This document shows, in pieces, positions 15,971 to 25,996 of a stretch of 64,000 nucleotides of DNA (position 1 is its first letter; each line of letters starts with the position of its first letter). The notes beneath the pieces were generated by a model that saw nothing but the letters and a program-made list of their open reading frames with translations, did no database searches and was not told the origin of the DNA. Both the position numbers and the translations under genes were made by a program. The DNA comes from Olivibacter domesticus. GTDB lineage: Bacteria > Bacteroidota > Bacteroidia > Sphingobacteriales > Sphingobacteriaceae. The stretch covers positions 310,001 to 374,000 of the forward strand of contig NZ_FOAF01000003.1 of NCBI RefSeq assembly GCF_900109575.1, in the 5' to 3' direction.

Positions 15971-18376
15971 TTACTCATTCCTCAACGAATCTACCGGATT
16001 CGCCCGAGCTGCTTTAATGGCCTGGAAACTCACGGTCAGTAAAGCAATAAGTACGGCGCCTATTCCTGCTCTCGCGAATATCCACCATTGGATATTGATG
16101 CGGTAAGCAAAATCTTCCAGCCAGCGATTCATTAACCACCAAGCAAGTGGTGATGCAATGATAAATGCCAGCAGAACCAACTTAATAAAATCTTTGGAAA
16201 GCATGCTCACAATTCCCGACACCGAAGCCCCGAGGACCTTTCGAATACCTATTTCTTTCGTACGTTGGTCTGCCGTAAACATGGCCAATCCGAATAACCC
16301 TAAGCAAGCCACAAAAATGGTAAGCCCTGCAAACAGGCCTAAGAGATACCCTGTTTTTGCTTCCGTTGCATAGGTATTATTAACCCTTTCATCCAAAAAG
16401 GAAAAGCTGAAAGGCAGATCGGGCTGTAGTGCTTTATAGCGCGCCTCTATTGTTTTAAGTAAAGGATCGATATCCTCTGTTTTTGCTTTTAGAAGTAGGT
16501 TGCCATAATTCTGTTGCATTACCATTACCAAAGGCGAAATTCGCTCATGCATAGATCTAAAATGGAAGTCTTTCACCACACCTACAATACGTAATGTTTT
16601 ATGATCTTTATTCGTAATGGTATGACCTAATGCCCCACCTTTCCATTTGAAGGTGGCCGCAGCTGTTTCGTTAATAATAGCGCTTAAAGAATCTGTTCCA
16701 TAAGTATTGGAGAAATTCCTGCCTTCCTTCAATTCGATACCAAGCGTTGATAGATAGTGGTCATCTACATCGTAGCGCAGTGTCTTTACCCATTCCGACG
16801 GTTTTTCTTCCGTATGAACAAAAAAATTATTGTTTCCCGATGCTCCGGCAGGGACATAAGGCGAATTGGTTACATCCGCTACACGGGGATCTTCCAATAG
16901 TTGTTGGCGAAACAACGCTTCATTTTTGCCCAATGGCCAGCTCTGTATAACCAATACTTGGTTCTTATCATAACCCAGTTTCTTATTCCTCATATAGGAA
17001 AGTTGATTGTATACTACCATCGTACAAAATATCAATACAATGGATACAAAGAATTGGAAAACGACCAAGCCACTTCTTATACCTAATCCCTTATTTTCTG
17101 GGGAAAGTTTTCCTTTAAGTACAGCAATCGGTTTGAATGACGATAGAAAAAATGCGGGATAACTTCCCGACAGCAAGCCAATAATTAGTCCAAAAGCAGG
17201 TAACACTGGCAATAACCAAAGGTTGCTAACATCATGGAAATCGAGTGCCTTTCCCGAAAGATGGTTGAAAAGTGGGAGTCCGGCAACAGTAAGGCCGACA
17301 GCGAGCAGCAAACTAATAAATACCAATAAGATAGATTCGATAAGAAACTGGTAAGTGAGTGCCTGACGGCCCGATCCAAGAACTTTACGTACACTAACTT
17401 CTCTAGCACGTTTGGATGCCCCAGCTGTAGAAAGGTTCATAAAATTGATGCTGGCAATGATAAGCATAAATACGGCAATACATCCAAATATATAAACGTA
17501 ACGGATATCGCCGGGAGAACTTAAGTCGGATGCAAAATCCGAATGGAGGTGTATATCAGTGAGCGGTTGTAAAAATAGGCCAATGGCATTGCCTGCCTTT
17601 TGGAAGGCAGCATAACTCATACCAAATGATTCCGGAAACTGCGGTCCCGCATATTTTTCAAATACCGCAGGCAGTTTACCTTCCAATCCTTTATAATCAA
17701 CCCCTTTCTTAAGTAATAAATAAGTAAAAAACTCCGATTCCATCCAAGACGTTGAGCTCGCTGGACCAAAACTCGCCATGGAGGTAAAAAGATCAAAGTG
17801 AAAATGCGAATTAGCAGGGATATTCTCCATTACTCCAGTAACCTTTAACGGCGTATTGGAGTCCTTGATGATCAAAAGTTTTCCCAAAACATTTATCCTA
17901 CCAAAATATTTCTTGGCCATATCTTGCGAAATAACCACCGTATTAGGCTCTTTTAAAGCCGATTTTGAATCTCCATGGATAAGTGGTAGGGAAAATACGT
18001 TAAAGATGTTGGCGTCGGCAAAGGCCATTTCTTCTTCATAAAAGCGATTACCATTTATAAGAAAAATCGGCTTACCGGCCCTGCGAAAACGTGTAGCGTC
18101 TTCTACTTCCGGAAATTCGGTCTTCAAAGCCTGCGCCACAGGAGGCATTACATGTGCCTCATTCAGTTTACCACCAGGAGTTGTTCCTTTAAAGACCACT
18201 CTGACAATGCGATCTGCTTTTTCATGGAATCGATCGAAACTCAGTTCATCGAATATATATAAACTAATCAATAAACAGGTAGCTAATCCTAGTGCCAAGC
18301 CTAGGATGTTAATGGACGAAAAAGTCCGCTGTCTAAGGAGATTCCTCCACGCGATTTTGAAATAGTTTTTTAACAT
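15971..18376 (-). CDS. FtsX/MacB-type ABC transporter permease (P6, 801 aa)
   Basis: Starts [20 protein letters not shown]. First-half signature RAREVSVRKVLGS, where S replaces the usual G; second-half signature RTKEIGIRKVLGA. Ends NPVDSLRNE, preceded by ARANPVD. Periplasmic domain 1 holds SQDMAKKYFGRINVLGK and LQPLTDIHLHS; domain 2 holds LGIELKEGRNFS and VGVVKDFHFRS. It is the last intact gene of operon III (P11 to P6). A gene stub (15825-15893) follows, and the spacer between stub and gene (15894-15970) has 7-nt AAGACAT/AAGTATC units. Confidence 0.95.
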   Translation of the reverse strand: MLKNYFKIAWRNLLRQRTFSSINILGLALGLATCLLISLYIFDELSFDRFHEKADRIVRVVFKGTTPGGKLNEAHVMPPVAQALKTEFPEVEDATRFRRAGKPIFLINGNRFYEEEMAFADANIFNVFSLPLIHGDSKSALKEPNTVVISQDMAKKYFGRINVLGKLLIIKDSNTPLKVTGVMENIPANSHFHFDLFTSMASFGPASSTSWMESEFFTYLLLKKGVDYKGLEGKLPAVFEKYAGPQFPESFGMSYAAFQKAGNAIGLFLQPLTDIHLHSDFASDLSSPGDIRYVYIFGCIAVFMLIIASINFMNLSTAGASKRAREVSVRKVLGSGRQALTYQFLIESILLVFISLLLAVGLTVAGLPLFNHLSGKALDFHDVSNLWLLPVLPAFGLIIGLLSGSYPAFFLSSFKPIAVLKGKLSPENKGLGIRSGLVVFQFFVSIVLIFCTMVVYNQLSYMRNKKLGYDKNQVLVIQSWPLGKNEALFRQQLLEDPRVADVTNSPYVPAGASGNNNFFVHTEEKPSEWVKTLRYDVDDHYLSTLGIELKEGRNFSNTYGTDSLSAIINETAAATFKWKGGALGHTITNKDHKTLRIVGVVKDFHFRSMHERISPLVMVMQQNYGNLLLKAKTEDIDPLLKTIEARYKALQPDLPFSFSFLDERVNNTYATEAKTGYLLGLFAGLTIFVACLGLFGLAMFTADQRTKEIGIRKVLGASVSGIVSMLSKDFIKLVLLAFIIASPLAWWLMNRWLEDFAYRINIQWWIFARAGIGAVLIALLTVSFQAIKAARANPVDSLRNE

Positions 18377-18458
18377 TTTCTTTATAGTTGTGAGTTGTGA
18401 GTTATGTGTTGCGAGTCAGGTTAAGCTTATAACCGGCAACGGGTAACGCACAACTAAT
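18377..18458. repeat. Intergenic inverted heptamer repeat, twin of 20835-20916
   Basis: Spacer between P7 and P6. Left arm GTGAGTT-type units, short AAGCTT centre, right arm AACCGGC-AACGGGT-AACGCAC-AACTAAT. It differs from 20835-20916 at only two positions in 82, far more alike than the permease genes around them, so the spacers are either recently copied or homogenised by recombination. Confidence 0.8.
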
Positions 18459-20834
18459 TTATTCATTCCTAAGTGAATCCACCGGATTGGCTAAAGCCGC
18501 TTTAACTGCTTTAATACCTACCGTTGTTAAGGCGATAATAAATGTGATTAAGGCCGCGAATAAAAATATCCACCAATGCATACTTATTCTGTACGCAAAG
18601 CTCTGCAACCAGTTATACATGACATAATAGCTGATAGGTATGGCAAGACAAGTGGCAATAAGCACTGGTTTTATGAGATCCTTAGATAGTAAGATTACGA
18701 TTTCTTGGCTGGATGATCCTAACACTTTCCGAACGCCAATTTCTTTAATACGTTTGGTAGCAGCAAAGGATGCCAAACCAAAAAGACCCAAGCAAGCAAT
18801 GAATATGGCTAATCCTGCGAATACACTCAATAGCGTTTGCTGGCGCAGATCATTTTGGTATAATTTATCAAATTGCTGGTCTAAAAAACGATATTCGAAG
18901 GGGTAGTCGGGCGCTGATTTCTCATAGGTGCGTTTTACCAAATCAATTCCAGATTTGAGGTTTCCCGCATTTAACTTGATAAGAATTACTCGCCAATCTT
19001 CATTTGGCGAAATAACCAGCGGTTGTACAATTTCTTTAAGAGAAACAAAATTAAAATCTTCAACCACACCAACTATTTTACGTCTATGATCATCCCGAAC
19101 CGTATTTCTGATCCATTTCCCTAGCGCAAGATCGGGATCCCATCCTAGTTTTGCAGCCGCTGTTCGGTTAATAAGTACAGCATCGGTAGAATCTGTAGCA
19201 TAGGCAGGCGATAGATCTCTTCCAGCAATTACCTTTAGGCCTAGCGTTTTTACGTAATCAACATCGGCAAAAACAGTGCGGCCTCGCCATTTTTCAGAAT
19301 GTTCGTCCACCTCGAATATTTGTTCATCGAAAAAACCTCCCGGCTCGCCAGACATGACCGATACCGAAGCGACGGCACTTTCCTTTTGTAGATCAATCTT
19401 GAAGCTGTGTAAATGGTCGTATATCGCTCCATTATTTACAGGTATTATCAGGGTCTGGGCTTCATCGTAGCCTAAATTCTTGTTTTTGATGTAACTCATT
19501 TGGTTCGAAATGACGATCGTTCCTATAACTAAGAAGACGGAAATACTAAATTGAACGACAACTAAGGCCTGCCTGAAGAACGCCCCTCTTCCTAGTTTTA
19601 GTTTTTCCTTTAGGGCCTGTATTGGCGAAAAAGTAGAAAGAAAGAACGCTGGATAGCTACCGGCAACAAGGCCAATAAATAGCACTAAGCAAATAAGAAA
19701 AAGCCATAAGTAAGAATTGCCCCAGGAAAAACTCAATTGATAGCCCAATAATTGGCTGTAAAGGGGCATGGATAATACCAATAACCCAAGGGATATCAGG
19801 CAAGCAAAAGACGTGAGTAGTAGGGACTCTCCTATAAACTGGCCAACGAGCTGTTTACGCAAAGCGCCCAATACCTTGCGCATGCCCACCTCTTTAGCAC
19901 GTTCGATTGCTCGTATAGTGGAAAGATTCATAAAGTTAATACAGGCAATTAATAGTATAAGCAGCGCAATTGATAGAAAAATGTAGACGACTTTTTGATC
20001 AGTATGTCTGGCTCCATCAAAAGAAGCATGATCAAAATAGACATCTTTTAATGGCATAAGCGATAGTGTAAATTTATAGCCGAACTGTCGCATATCCTCT
20101 CCCATGTATTTATTCATGAAAGAAGAGAATTGGCTTTCAATCTTTTTTGGATCTGCATCAGGATTTAATAGCACGTACGTATACAAGCTATTATTGATCC
20201 ACACTTTCATGCCTTCTTGTTGTTCATAGTTGGAAAAAGGAACGATAAGATCAAAATCAAGATGCGAATTCGATGGAACATCTTTTGCAATACCTGTTAC
20301 TTTTAAAGGGAGGTATTTGTTAAGCTCGATTACTTTGCCCATGGCATGATCTACGCTTCCAAAATATTTTTTAGCGGTGGTTTCTGTCAGGACAACACTT
20401 GCTGGATCTTTTAAAACAGTAGCGGCATTACCTCTTATCAATGGGAAAGAGAATAGTTGGAAGAAGTCGGCGTCTACGTCATAAATCTTTTCCTCACGAA
20501 ATGATCGATCTCCAATGCTCGCTAAACCATCATTCGGGCGCACACGTACAGCTCGTTTTATTTCATCTTTAAAATCGTTCAATAGTGCAGGGGCATAGGG
20601 GGCGGATAGATAAGAAACTTTCCGACCACCACCATCCTGTTCTACACCACGCATAACCCGGTATATCCGATCACCTTGCGTATGAAAGCGATCGACACTA
20701 AATTCGTGCTTCACGAACAAGAAAATCATGAGACAGGCAGTAATGCCAATAGAAAGACCCGCAATGTTGATAAAAGAGAACAACTTGCTCTTCATTAAAT
20801 TACGCCACGCGATTTTGAAATAGTTTTTTAACAT
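18459..20834 (-). CDS. FtsX/MacB-type ABC transporter permease (P7, 791 aa)
   Basis: Starts [20 protein letters not shown]. Signatures RAKEVGMRKVLGA and [13 protein letters not shown]. The helix after the second signature is unusual (SSQEIVILLSKDLIKPVLIATC), and the penultimate segment reads PISYYVMYNWLQSFAYR where most siblings have PIAWWAMNKWLEDF. Ends NPVDSLRNE. The first periplasmic domain carries charged, glycine-rich EQDGGGRKVS, suggesting a different ligand surface from its neighbours. Fifth gene of operon III, between P8 and P6, with near-identical 82-bp spacers on both sides. Confidence 0.95.
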   Translation of the reverse strand: MLKNYFKIAWRNLMKSKLFSFINIAGLSIGITACLMIFLFVKHEFSVDRFHTQGDRIYRVMRGVEQDGGGRKVSYLSAPYAPALLNDFKDEIKRAVRVRPNDGLASIGDRSFREEKIYDVDADFFQLFSFPLIRGNAATVLKDPASVVLTETTAKKYFGSVDHAMGKVIELNKYLPLKVTGIAKDVPSNSHLDFDLIVPFSNYEQQEGMKVWINNSLYTYVLLNPDADPKKIESQFSSFMNKYMGEDMRQFGYKFTLSLMPLKDVYFDHASFDGARHTDQKVVYIFLSIALLILLIACINFMNLSTIRAIERAKEVGMRKVLGALRKQLVGQFIGESLLLTSFACLISLGLLVLSMPLYSQLLGYQLSFSWGNSYLWLFLICLVLFIGLVAGSYPAFFLSTFSPIQALKEKLKLGRGAFFRQALVVVQFSISVFLVIGTIVISNQMSYIKNKNLGYDEAQTLIIPVNNGAIYDHLHSFKIDLQKESAVASVSVMSGEPGGFFDEQIFEVDEHSEKWRGRTVFADVDYVKTLGLKVIAGRDLSPAYATDSTDAVLINRTAAAKLGWDPDLALGKWIRNTVRDDHRRKIVGVVEDFNFVSLKEIVQPLVISPNEDWRVILIKLNAGNLKSGIDLVKRTYEKSAPDYPFEYRFLDQQFDKLYQNDLRQQTLLSVFAGLAIFIACLGLFGLASFAATKRIKEIGVRKVLGSSSQEIVILLSKDLIKPVLIATCLAIPISYYVMYNWLQSFAYRISMHWWIFLFAALITFIIALTTVGIKAVKAALANPVDSLRNE

Positions 20835-20916
20835 TTTCCTTATAGTTGTGAGTTGTGAGTTATGTGTTGCGAGTCAGGTTAAGCTTATAACTGGCAACGG
20901 GTAACGCACAACTAAT
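20835..20916. repeat. Intergenic inverted heptamer repeat, twin of 18377-18458
   Basis: Spacer between P8 and P7 with the same arms as 18377-18458, two substitutions apart. The adjoining last codons of P7 and P8 (the start of the next gene on the left in coordinates) are also nearly identical, so the repeated block reaches into coding sequence. Such twins are natural substrates for deletion or duplication of the gene between them. Confidence 0.8.
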
Positions 20917-23367
20917 TTATTCATTCCTAAGTGAATCCACTGGGTTTGCCAAGGCTGCTTTAATAGCATGGAAACTCACTGTCGTCAAAGCGATGAAAAT
21001 TGCAATACCTCCAGCCGTTACAAACATCCACCATTGTATATCAACCCTATACGCAAAAGCCTCCAGCCATTTACTCATACCCCACCAAGCTACAGGTATA
21101 GCTAGGAGGATGGCTAATAGCACTAATTTCACGAAATCTTTAGACAGTAATGCAACAATACTCCTAACGCTTGCTCCTAGTACTTTACGAATTCCGATTT
21201 CTTTCACTCGTTGTTCTGCTGCATGTAGTACCAGTCCAAAGACACCCAAAGAAGAAATGAAAAACATCAACCCACTAAAAATGGTGAATAGGGTTTGCTG
21301 TTTCTCTTCTTTCTTGTATTGGAGTTGCACAATATCTTCCATCCAGCTTGTAGCTAATAATTTATCTGGATAAAAAGATTTCCATATTTTATGTAGATCG
21401 GTTAATACCTGCTGTTCAGTACCAGGTACTATACGAACAAACATACTTCCAAAATCGATCTCTTCTCCCATAGTGATGATGGTAGGCATGAGCTGATGAT
21501 GCAATGATTCATAGTAGAAGTCTTTCACAATGCCCACGGCGCTATAAGAAGAACCGCTAATCGTCATATTGACTTTTTCGATTCCAAAGTCTCTCGCTGT
21601 AGCTGCTGTAATTAGTGCCGGTGAGCTACCTTCCATTTCCTCATTAATATTAAAAAGGTTGTTTTTCTTTGAAGTGGAGTCTTTTGCGGCTGAAGAATGG
21701 GTATCCGTGCCATATGCCTTGTTAAATAAGCGGCCCTTTTTTAATACTAGACCGATGGTCTGGGCCAAATCGACATCACCGAATATAATATTCATCTGAA
21801 CCTGTTCACCTTTTCGTCTGGGATGATCAATCGTCATCCCCCCTGAGCTAGTGCCATTCTCTGGCTGCCAAGTGGTGATCGATGCATTAAGTACTCCCGG
21901 TAATTGGTTTAGGCGGGTCTTTATAGCCTCACCTTTTCCCTGCCAGGAAACCATATTTATATAAAGGAGATTGTCTTTCCGAAAACCAAGATCTTTTTGA
22001 TTGATATAATGCAGCTGACTACGGACGACAATTAGTGCTAGTAGCGTAACTATAGCAATGGAAAACTGTATAACCACTAAAGTCTTTCTGAAGATGGTAG
22101 ATGAAATCATGGAAGAACTACCCAAGTGTCCTTTAAGACTATCGGAGGGATTGAATCTAGATAAAAATATTGCTGGGTAGAAACCGGTAAATAAACTTAA
22201 AACCAAGATAATCAATAAGGTTAAAATGAAAATAGGCCATTTCTCAAAGATTGTTTCCGTAAGCCCATGTTCTAAAAAGACTTCCAATGTGGGTAACGAT
22301 ACAAAGTAAAGGAGCAGCGCAAAAGCTGTAGAAAGAAAGAAGAATAACAGCGATTCGGTAAGAAATTGCCCAATTAGTTGTTTTCGTTCAGCGCCTAAAA
22401 TTTTGCGGATACCACTTTCCTTTAAGCGTTGCATAGCTCTTGCCGTACTAAGGTTAATGAAGTTGATACAGGCAATTACTAGAATAAATACGCCGATACC
22501 TCCAAAAATATATAGCGAGCGTATGTTGGACTGAACTTCTTGCCGCGCATTAAATTCTGAGTGGAGATAGATATCACGAATAGGTTGAAAAGAGAAGGTT
22601 ATTTTTCCTTTTTCAATATCCAGAAACCGGGCATACCAGTCATTCAGTTTTGATTCGAATGATTTGACATTGCTACCAGGCCTTAATAAATAATAAACAG
22701 GAGCATATGCTGCAACCCCTTCTTTTTTGAGCCGTTCTATTCTCGGCGCTTTCAATACAATAGCATCAGCCCTTAAGTGTGTGTTCTGAGGGACGTCTTG
22801 GATAACTGCTGTGATTAAAAAAGGAGTGGCATCCTCTTTCCACGATGGTACGTCAGTTATAACTTTTCCTATCGGATTTACTCCATTAAAGAAACGTTTA
22901 CTGAAACTTTCTGTTATCCATATATTTTGTTGGCCGGGAACATAGTGGTCGGTTTGTCCAGATATTCGTTTGAAATCGAACATTTTTGTCGCAGCTGAAT
23001 CCAACAGAAGCACTTGTGTTTTTATGCCATCTGTTTCTTTTTCCGTGGGTTTAAGTTGTAACACGGAGGGCGTAACCGTTGAAAAAGTTTCAACCTCAGG
23101 GAACCGCTCTTTTAGCTCAGTGCCTAAGCCCACAGGGGAGTAAGCTTCTTCGGTATAAATCCCGTCGCCCATTTTGTTGGAAACAGATACACGATAAAGA
23201 TCATCGGAGCGCTTCCAGAATTTATCATAAGACAGATCGTCCAAAACAACTGTTGAAACGAGCATGCAAGCACATAATCCCACAGTAAGACCTGTAATAT
23301 TGATGAAGCTGAATACCGCATTCTTTTGTAAGGTACGGAAAGCCGTTTTGAGATGGTTTTTTAACAT
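20917..23367 (-). CDS. FtsX/MacB-type ABC transporter permease (P8, 816 aa)
   Basis: Longest permease in the window. Starts MLKNHLKTAFRTLQKNAVFS, the sequence most like the relic at 15825-15893. First signature RLKESGIRKILGA, second RVKEIGIRKVLGA; ends NPVDSLRNE. The extra length lies in the second periplasmic domain, where a polar Ser/Lys/Asn-rich insertion (AAKDSTSKKNNLFNINEE) follows KAYGTDTHSS. The first domain carries an acidic/basic stretch KPTEKETDGIK. Fourth gene of operon III, separated from P9 by a 75-bp heptamer spacer. Confidence 0.95.
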   Translation of the reverse strand: MLKNHLKTAFRTLQKNAVFSFINITGLTVGLCACMLVSTVVLDDLSYDKFWKRSDDLYRVSVSNKMGDGIYTEEAYSPVGLGTELKERFPEVETFSTVTPSVLQLKPTEKETDGIKTQVLLLDSAATKMFDFKRISGQTDHYVPGQQNIWITESFSKRFFNGVNPIGKVITDVPSWKEDATPFLITAVIQDVPQNTHLRADAIVLKAPRIERLKKEGVAAYAPVYYLLRPGSNVKSFESKLNDWYARFLDIEKGKITFSFQPIRDIYLHSEFNARQEVQSNIRSLYIFGGIGVFILVIACINFINLSTARAMQRLKESGIRKILGAERKQLIGQFLTESLLFFFLSTAFALLLYFVSLPTLEVFLEHGLTETIFEKWPIFILTLLIILVLSLFTGFYPAIFLSRFNPSDSLKGHLGSSSMISSTIFRKTLVVIQFSIAIVTLLALIVVRSQLHYINQKDLGFRKDNLLYINMVSWQGKGEAIKTRLNQLPGVLNASITTWQPENGTSSGGMTIDHPRRKGEQVQMNIIFGDVDLAQTIGLVLKKGRLFNKAYGTDTHSSAAKDSTSKKNNLFNINEEMEGSSPALITAATARDFGIEKVNMTISGSSYSAVGIVKDFYYESLHHQLMPTIITMGEEIDFGSMFVRIVPGTEQQVLTDLHKIWKSFYPDKLLATSWMEDIVQLQYKKEEKQQTLFTIFSGLMFFISSLGVFGLVLHAAEQRVKEIGIRKVLGASVRSIVALLSKDFVKLVLLAILLAIPVAWWGMSKWLEAFAYRVDIQWWMFVTAGGIAIFIALTTVSFHAIKAALANPVDSLRNE

Positions 23368-23442
23368 CTTTTTTATAGTTATGAGTTGTGCGTTGCGAGT
23401 TAGGCCAGCTCATAACTGGCAACTGGTAACGCACAACTAAAT
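23368..23442. repeat. Intergenic inverted heptamer repeat
   Basis: Spacer between P9 and P8 with left arm GAGTTGT-GCGTTGC-GAGTTAG and right arm AACTGGC-AACTGGT-AACGCAC-AACTAAA. Same family as 850-931, and able to fold into an imperfect hairpin of about 30 bases per arm. Confidence 0.7.
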
Positions 23443-25878
23443 TTATTCATTCCTCAATGACTCCACCGGATTAGCCAATGCCGCTTTAATAGCTTGGAAA
23501 CTAACCGTTAGTATAGCAATAATGACCCCTGTCAGCGCTGCTCCCGCAAATATCCACCAGTGTATTTCCATTCGATAGGCGAAGTTATCCAACCATTTAT
23601 TCATTGCCCACCAAGCAAGGGGAGAGGCAATGAAGCCTGCAATTATTACCAGCTTCACAAAATCTGTAGATAGCAGCTTAACAATATTTCCCACCGAAGC
23701 ACCTAGTACCTTCCGCACGCCTATTTCCTTCGTCCGTTGTTGAGCCGTATAGGTAGCCAGCCCCAAAAGCCCCAGACAGGCGATAAGTATGGCGAGTGAG
23801 GCAAAAACAGAAAATAAATTTCTAAACCGCTGATCGGCTTCATATTGACGGTTAAAGCTATTATCAAGAAAACTATATAAATACGGTCTATGAGGAGCGA
23901 GCTTTGCCCATATCTCTCCCAGTTTAGTGATAGTTGCTGGCAGGTTTTCAGATTTTACATGAAGTGTAAGAAACCTGCTGGCTAAAGGAGCTAATCGCAT
24001 GGTTAAAGGTTCTACGCGTTTATGAAGCGAAAGGTAGTTAAAGTCTTTAGTCACGCCAATTACCGTTCCCTCACGGCCCCATTGCGAAAAGCGTTTCCCA
24101 ATAATATCTTGTGGATTACGGTAACCATAAAGTCGCGCTGTCGCTTCATTGATAACGAGTGATTTTACTGTATCTGCTGGGAAATCTCTTGAATAAGGCC
24201 TGCCGGCGGCCATTTCAATACCAAAGTGAGGAATGAAATCAACATCTACCTCGAATATACCAGGAGTCTCCGAAACCGATGTTCCATTTGATGTTTCGAT
24301 ATTGGTCCCTGCATTTGGAAAATAACTGCCAGGTATACTGCGTGAAGCTGAAATAGAAAGTACTTCTCTTTCGTTTAGAAAGGTTTGCTTGATAGCTTCC
24401 AATTGAGAAGTTATTGATTGGTCATAATTGAAATCTATGACAAGCATTTTATCCTGTTTAAAACCAAGATATTTATGTCGTAGGTGATCCAATTGGGAAA
24501 TAACGATTATGGTGCCTGCAATAAGTGCGATGGAAAGGCTGAATTGAAATACCACCAACCCTCTTCTTAAGGCAATTCCTTTTGTGGAAGTGCGGAACAC
24601 GCCTCTAAGGATGGTAATTGGTTTGAACCCTGATAAAACCAAAGCAGGATAACTACCTGCCATTAATCCCGTAACGAGCACTACGGGAAGGTATAACGCT
24701 AAGGTGTGCCAGTCAAACAGACGAGTAAACTCAAAATGTTTTCCCGTAAAGTTATTTGTAAGCGGCAATAATACCCAAATGAACAGGAAAGCCAAACTGG
24801 CAGCGATCAGAATCATCAGCAATGATTCCGTCATAAATTGGCGAATCAGCTCTCCTCTTTCTGCGCCTACAACCTTGCGTACGCCTACTTCTTTGGCACG
24901 TTCCATGGAGCGTGCTGTGGCCAGGTTCATAAAATTAATACAGGCGATACACAAAATAAAAATCCCGATTACACCGAAAATATAAAGGTTAGCCAAGCTA
25001 CCGGTAACACCTGGTTGTCTTTCGGCCGTAGAATGTAAATAAGCACCCATCATTGGTTCGAACGAAATGCTGTAACGGCCATCATCGTTTGCATGGTGGC
25101 GGCTTAAGAAGGCCGGTATTTTAGCGGATAAGGAGTTGATATCAAAATTTTCAGGAACCACAAAATAAGTGTAGAAATCGACATATCCCCATTGTTCAAA
25201 TGGTTCTGCCCACGACTGCTTAAAAGAGCTCATAGACATCAGTACGTCGAAGGTAAAATGAGAATTGGATGGAATATCTTCCAATACACCCGTCACAGTG
25301 TAGAGTCCCGGGTTAGCCCTTCCCCCAGTATTGCCACCTTCTAAGGTTTTGCCAATGGGGTTTTCATCACCAAAATATTTTTTTGCGGCACTTTCAGTCA
25401 GCAGTGCCGAATAGGGCGTTGTTAATGCTGTTTTTGGATTGCCGGCAAGTAATTTCCAATTAAATACATCAAGTACATTTGAGTCTGCAAAAAAAACATT
25501 GTCTTCTTGAAAGGCCTTATCGCCATAACGTAGCAGAACAGATGATTGACCAGAAAACTGGACCACTTCTTGTACTTCTGCAAAATCTGCCTTTAATGCC
25601 TTGCCTACTGGTGCATTGCCCCAAACCTGATAAGTAAAACTTCCTTTTTGATCCGTTGTTGTTGAACCGGCCGTGCTACTTTCTTTGTATCCATGTAATA
25701 CGCGATAAATTCGGTCTTTTTTTATGTGATACCGATCGTAGGACAGTTCATCCTGTATATATAAGCTAATTAATAAACAACAGGCCAGACCGATAGCCAA
25801 ACCTAATATGTTAATGGCTGCATATCCCTTGCTTTTTAGCAATGTACGCCAAGCGGTTTTAAAGTGAGTTTTTAACAT
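23443..25878 (-). CDS. FtsX/MacB-type ABC transporter permease (P9, 811 aa)
   Basis: Starts MLKTHFKTAWRTLLKSKGYA. Signatures RAKEVGVRKVVGA and [13 protein letters not shown]; ends NPVESLRNE. The first periplasmic domain is enlarged by a Ser/Thr/Gly-rich segment (SSTAGSTTTDQKGS) near residues 70-83 and by GGNTGGRANPG near 180. Third gene of operon III. Its leader carries the short hairpin at 25907-25924, shared with P10, P13 and P15. Confidence 0.95.
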   Translation of the reverse strand: MLKTHFKTAWRTLLKSKGYAAINILGLAIGLACCLLISLYIQDELSYDRYHIKKDRIYRVLHGYKESSTAGSTTTDQKGSFTYQVWGNAPVGKALKADFAEVQEVVQFSGQSSVLLRYGDKAFQEDNVFFADSNVLDVFNWKLLAGNPKTALTTPYSALLTESAAKKYFGDENPIGKTLEGGNTGGRANPGLYTVTGVLEDIPSNSHFTFDVLMSMSSFKQSWAEPFEQWGYVDFYTYFVVPENFDINSLSAKIPAFLSRHHANDDGRYSISFEPMMGAYLHSTAERQPGVTGSLANLYIFGVIGIFILCIACINFMNLATARSMERAKEVGVRKVVGAERGELIRQFMTESLLMILIAASLAFLFIWVLLPLTNNFTGKHFEFTRLFDWHTLALYLPVVLVTGLMAGSYPALVLSGFKPITILRGVFRTSTKGIALRRGLVVFQFSLSIALIAGTIIVISQLDHLRHKYLGFKQDKMLVIDFNYDQSITSQLEAIKQTFLNEREVLSISASRSIPGSYFPNAGTNIETSNGTSVSETPGIFEVDVDFIPHFGIEMAAGRPYSRDFPADTVKSLVINEATARLYGYRNPQDIIGKRFSQWGREGTVIGVTKDFNYLSLHKRVEPLTMRLAPLASRFLTLHVKSENLPATITKLGEIWAKLAPHRPYLYSFLDNSFNRQYEADQRFRNLFSVFASLAILIACLGLLGLATYTAQQRTKEIGVRKVLGASVGNIVKLLSTDFVKLVIIAGFIASPLAWWAMNKWLDNFAYRMEIHWWIFAGAALTGVIIAILTVSFQAIKAALANPVESLRNE

Positions 25879-25906
25879 CGTGTTTGTTTCTTAAAGCGAA
25901 CCAGTT

Positions 25907-25924
25907 ATCCGCTAGTTGGCGGAT
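25907..25924 (-). promoter_or_regulatory. Conserved leader hairpin upstream of P9
   Basis: ATCCGC and GCGGAT form a perfect 6-bp stem around a 6-nt loop, 28-46 nt before the P9 start codon. The same element, with compensatory changes, precedes P10, P13 and P15 at similar distances and is followed toward the gene by a similar AGC...CACGATG context. It could affect ribosome access or mRNA processing. Confidence 0.6.
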
Positions 25925-25996
25925 GGTTTCAACATACTTTTTTATGCGTTGCGAGACGGATATGCTTGCAACGGGCAACTGATAACTCATAACTTT

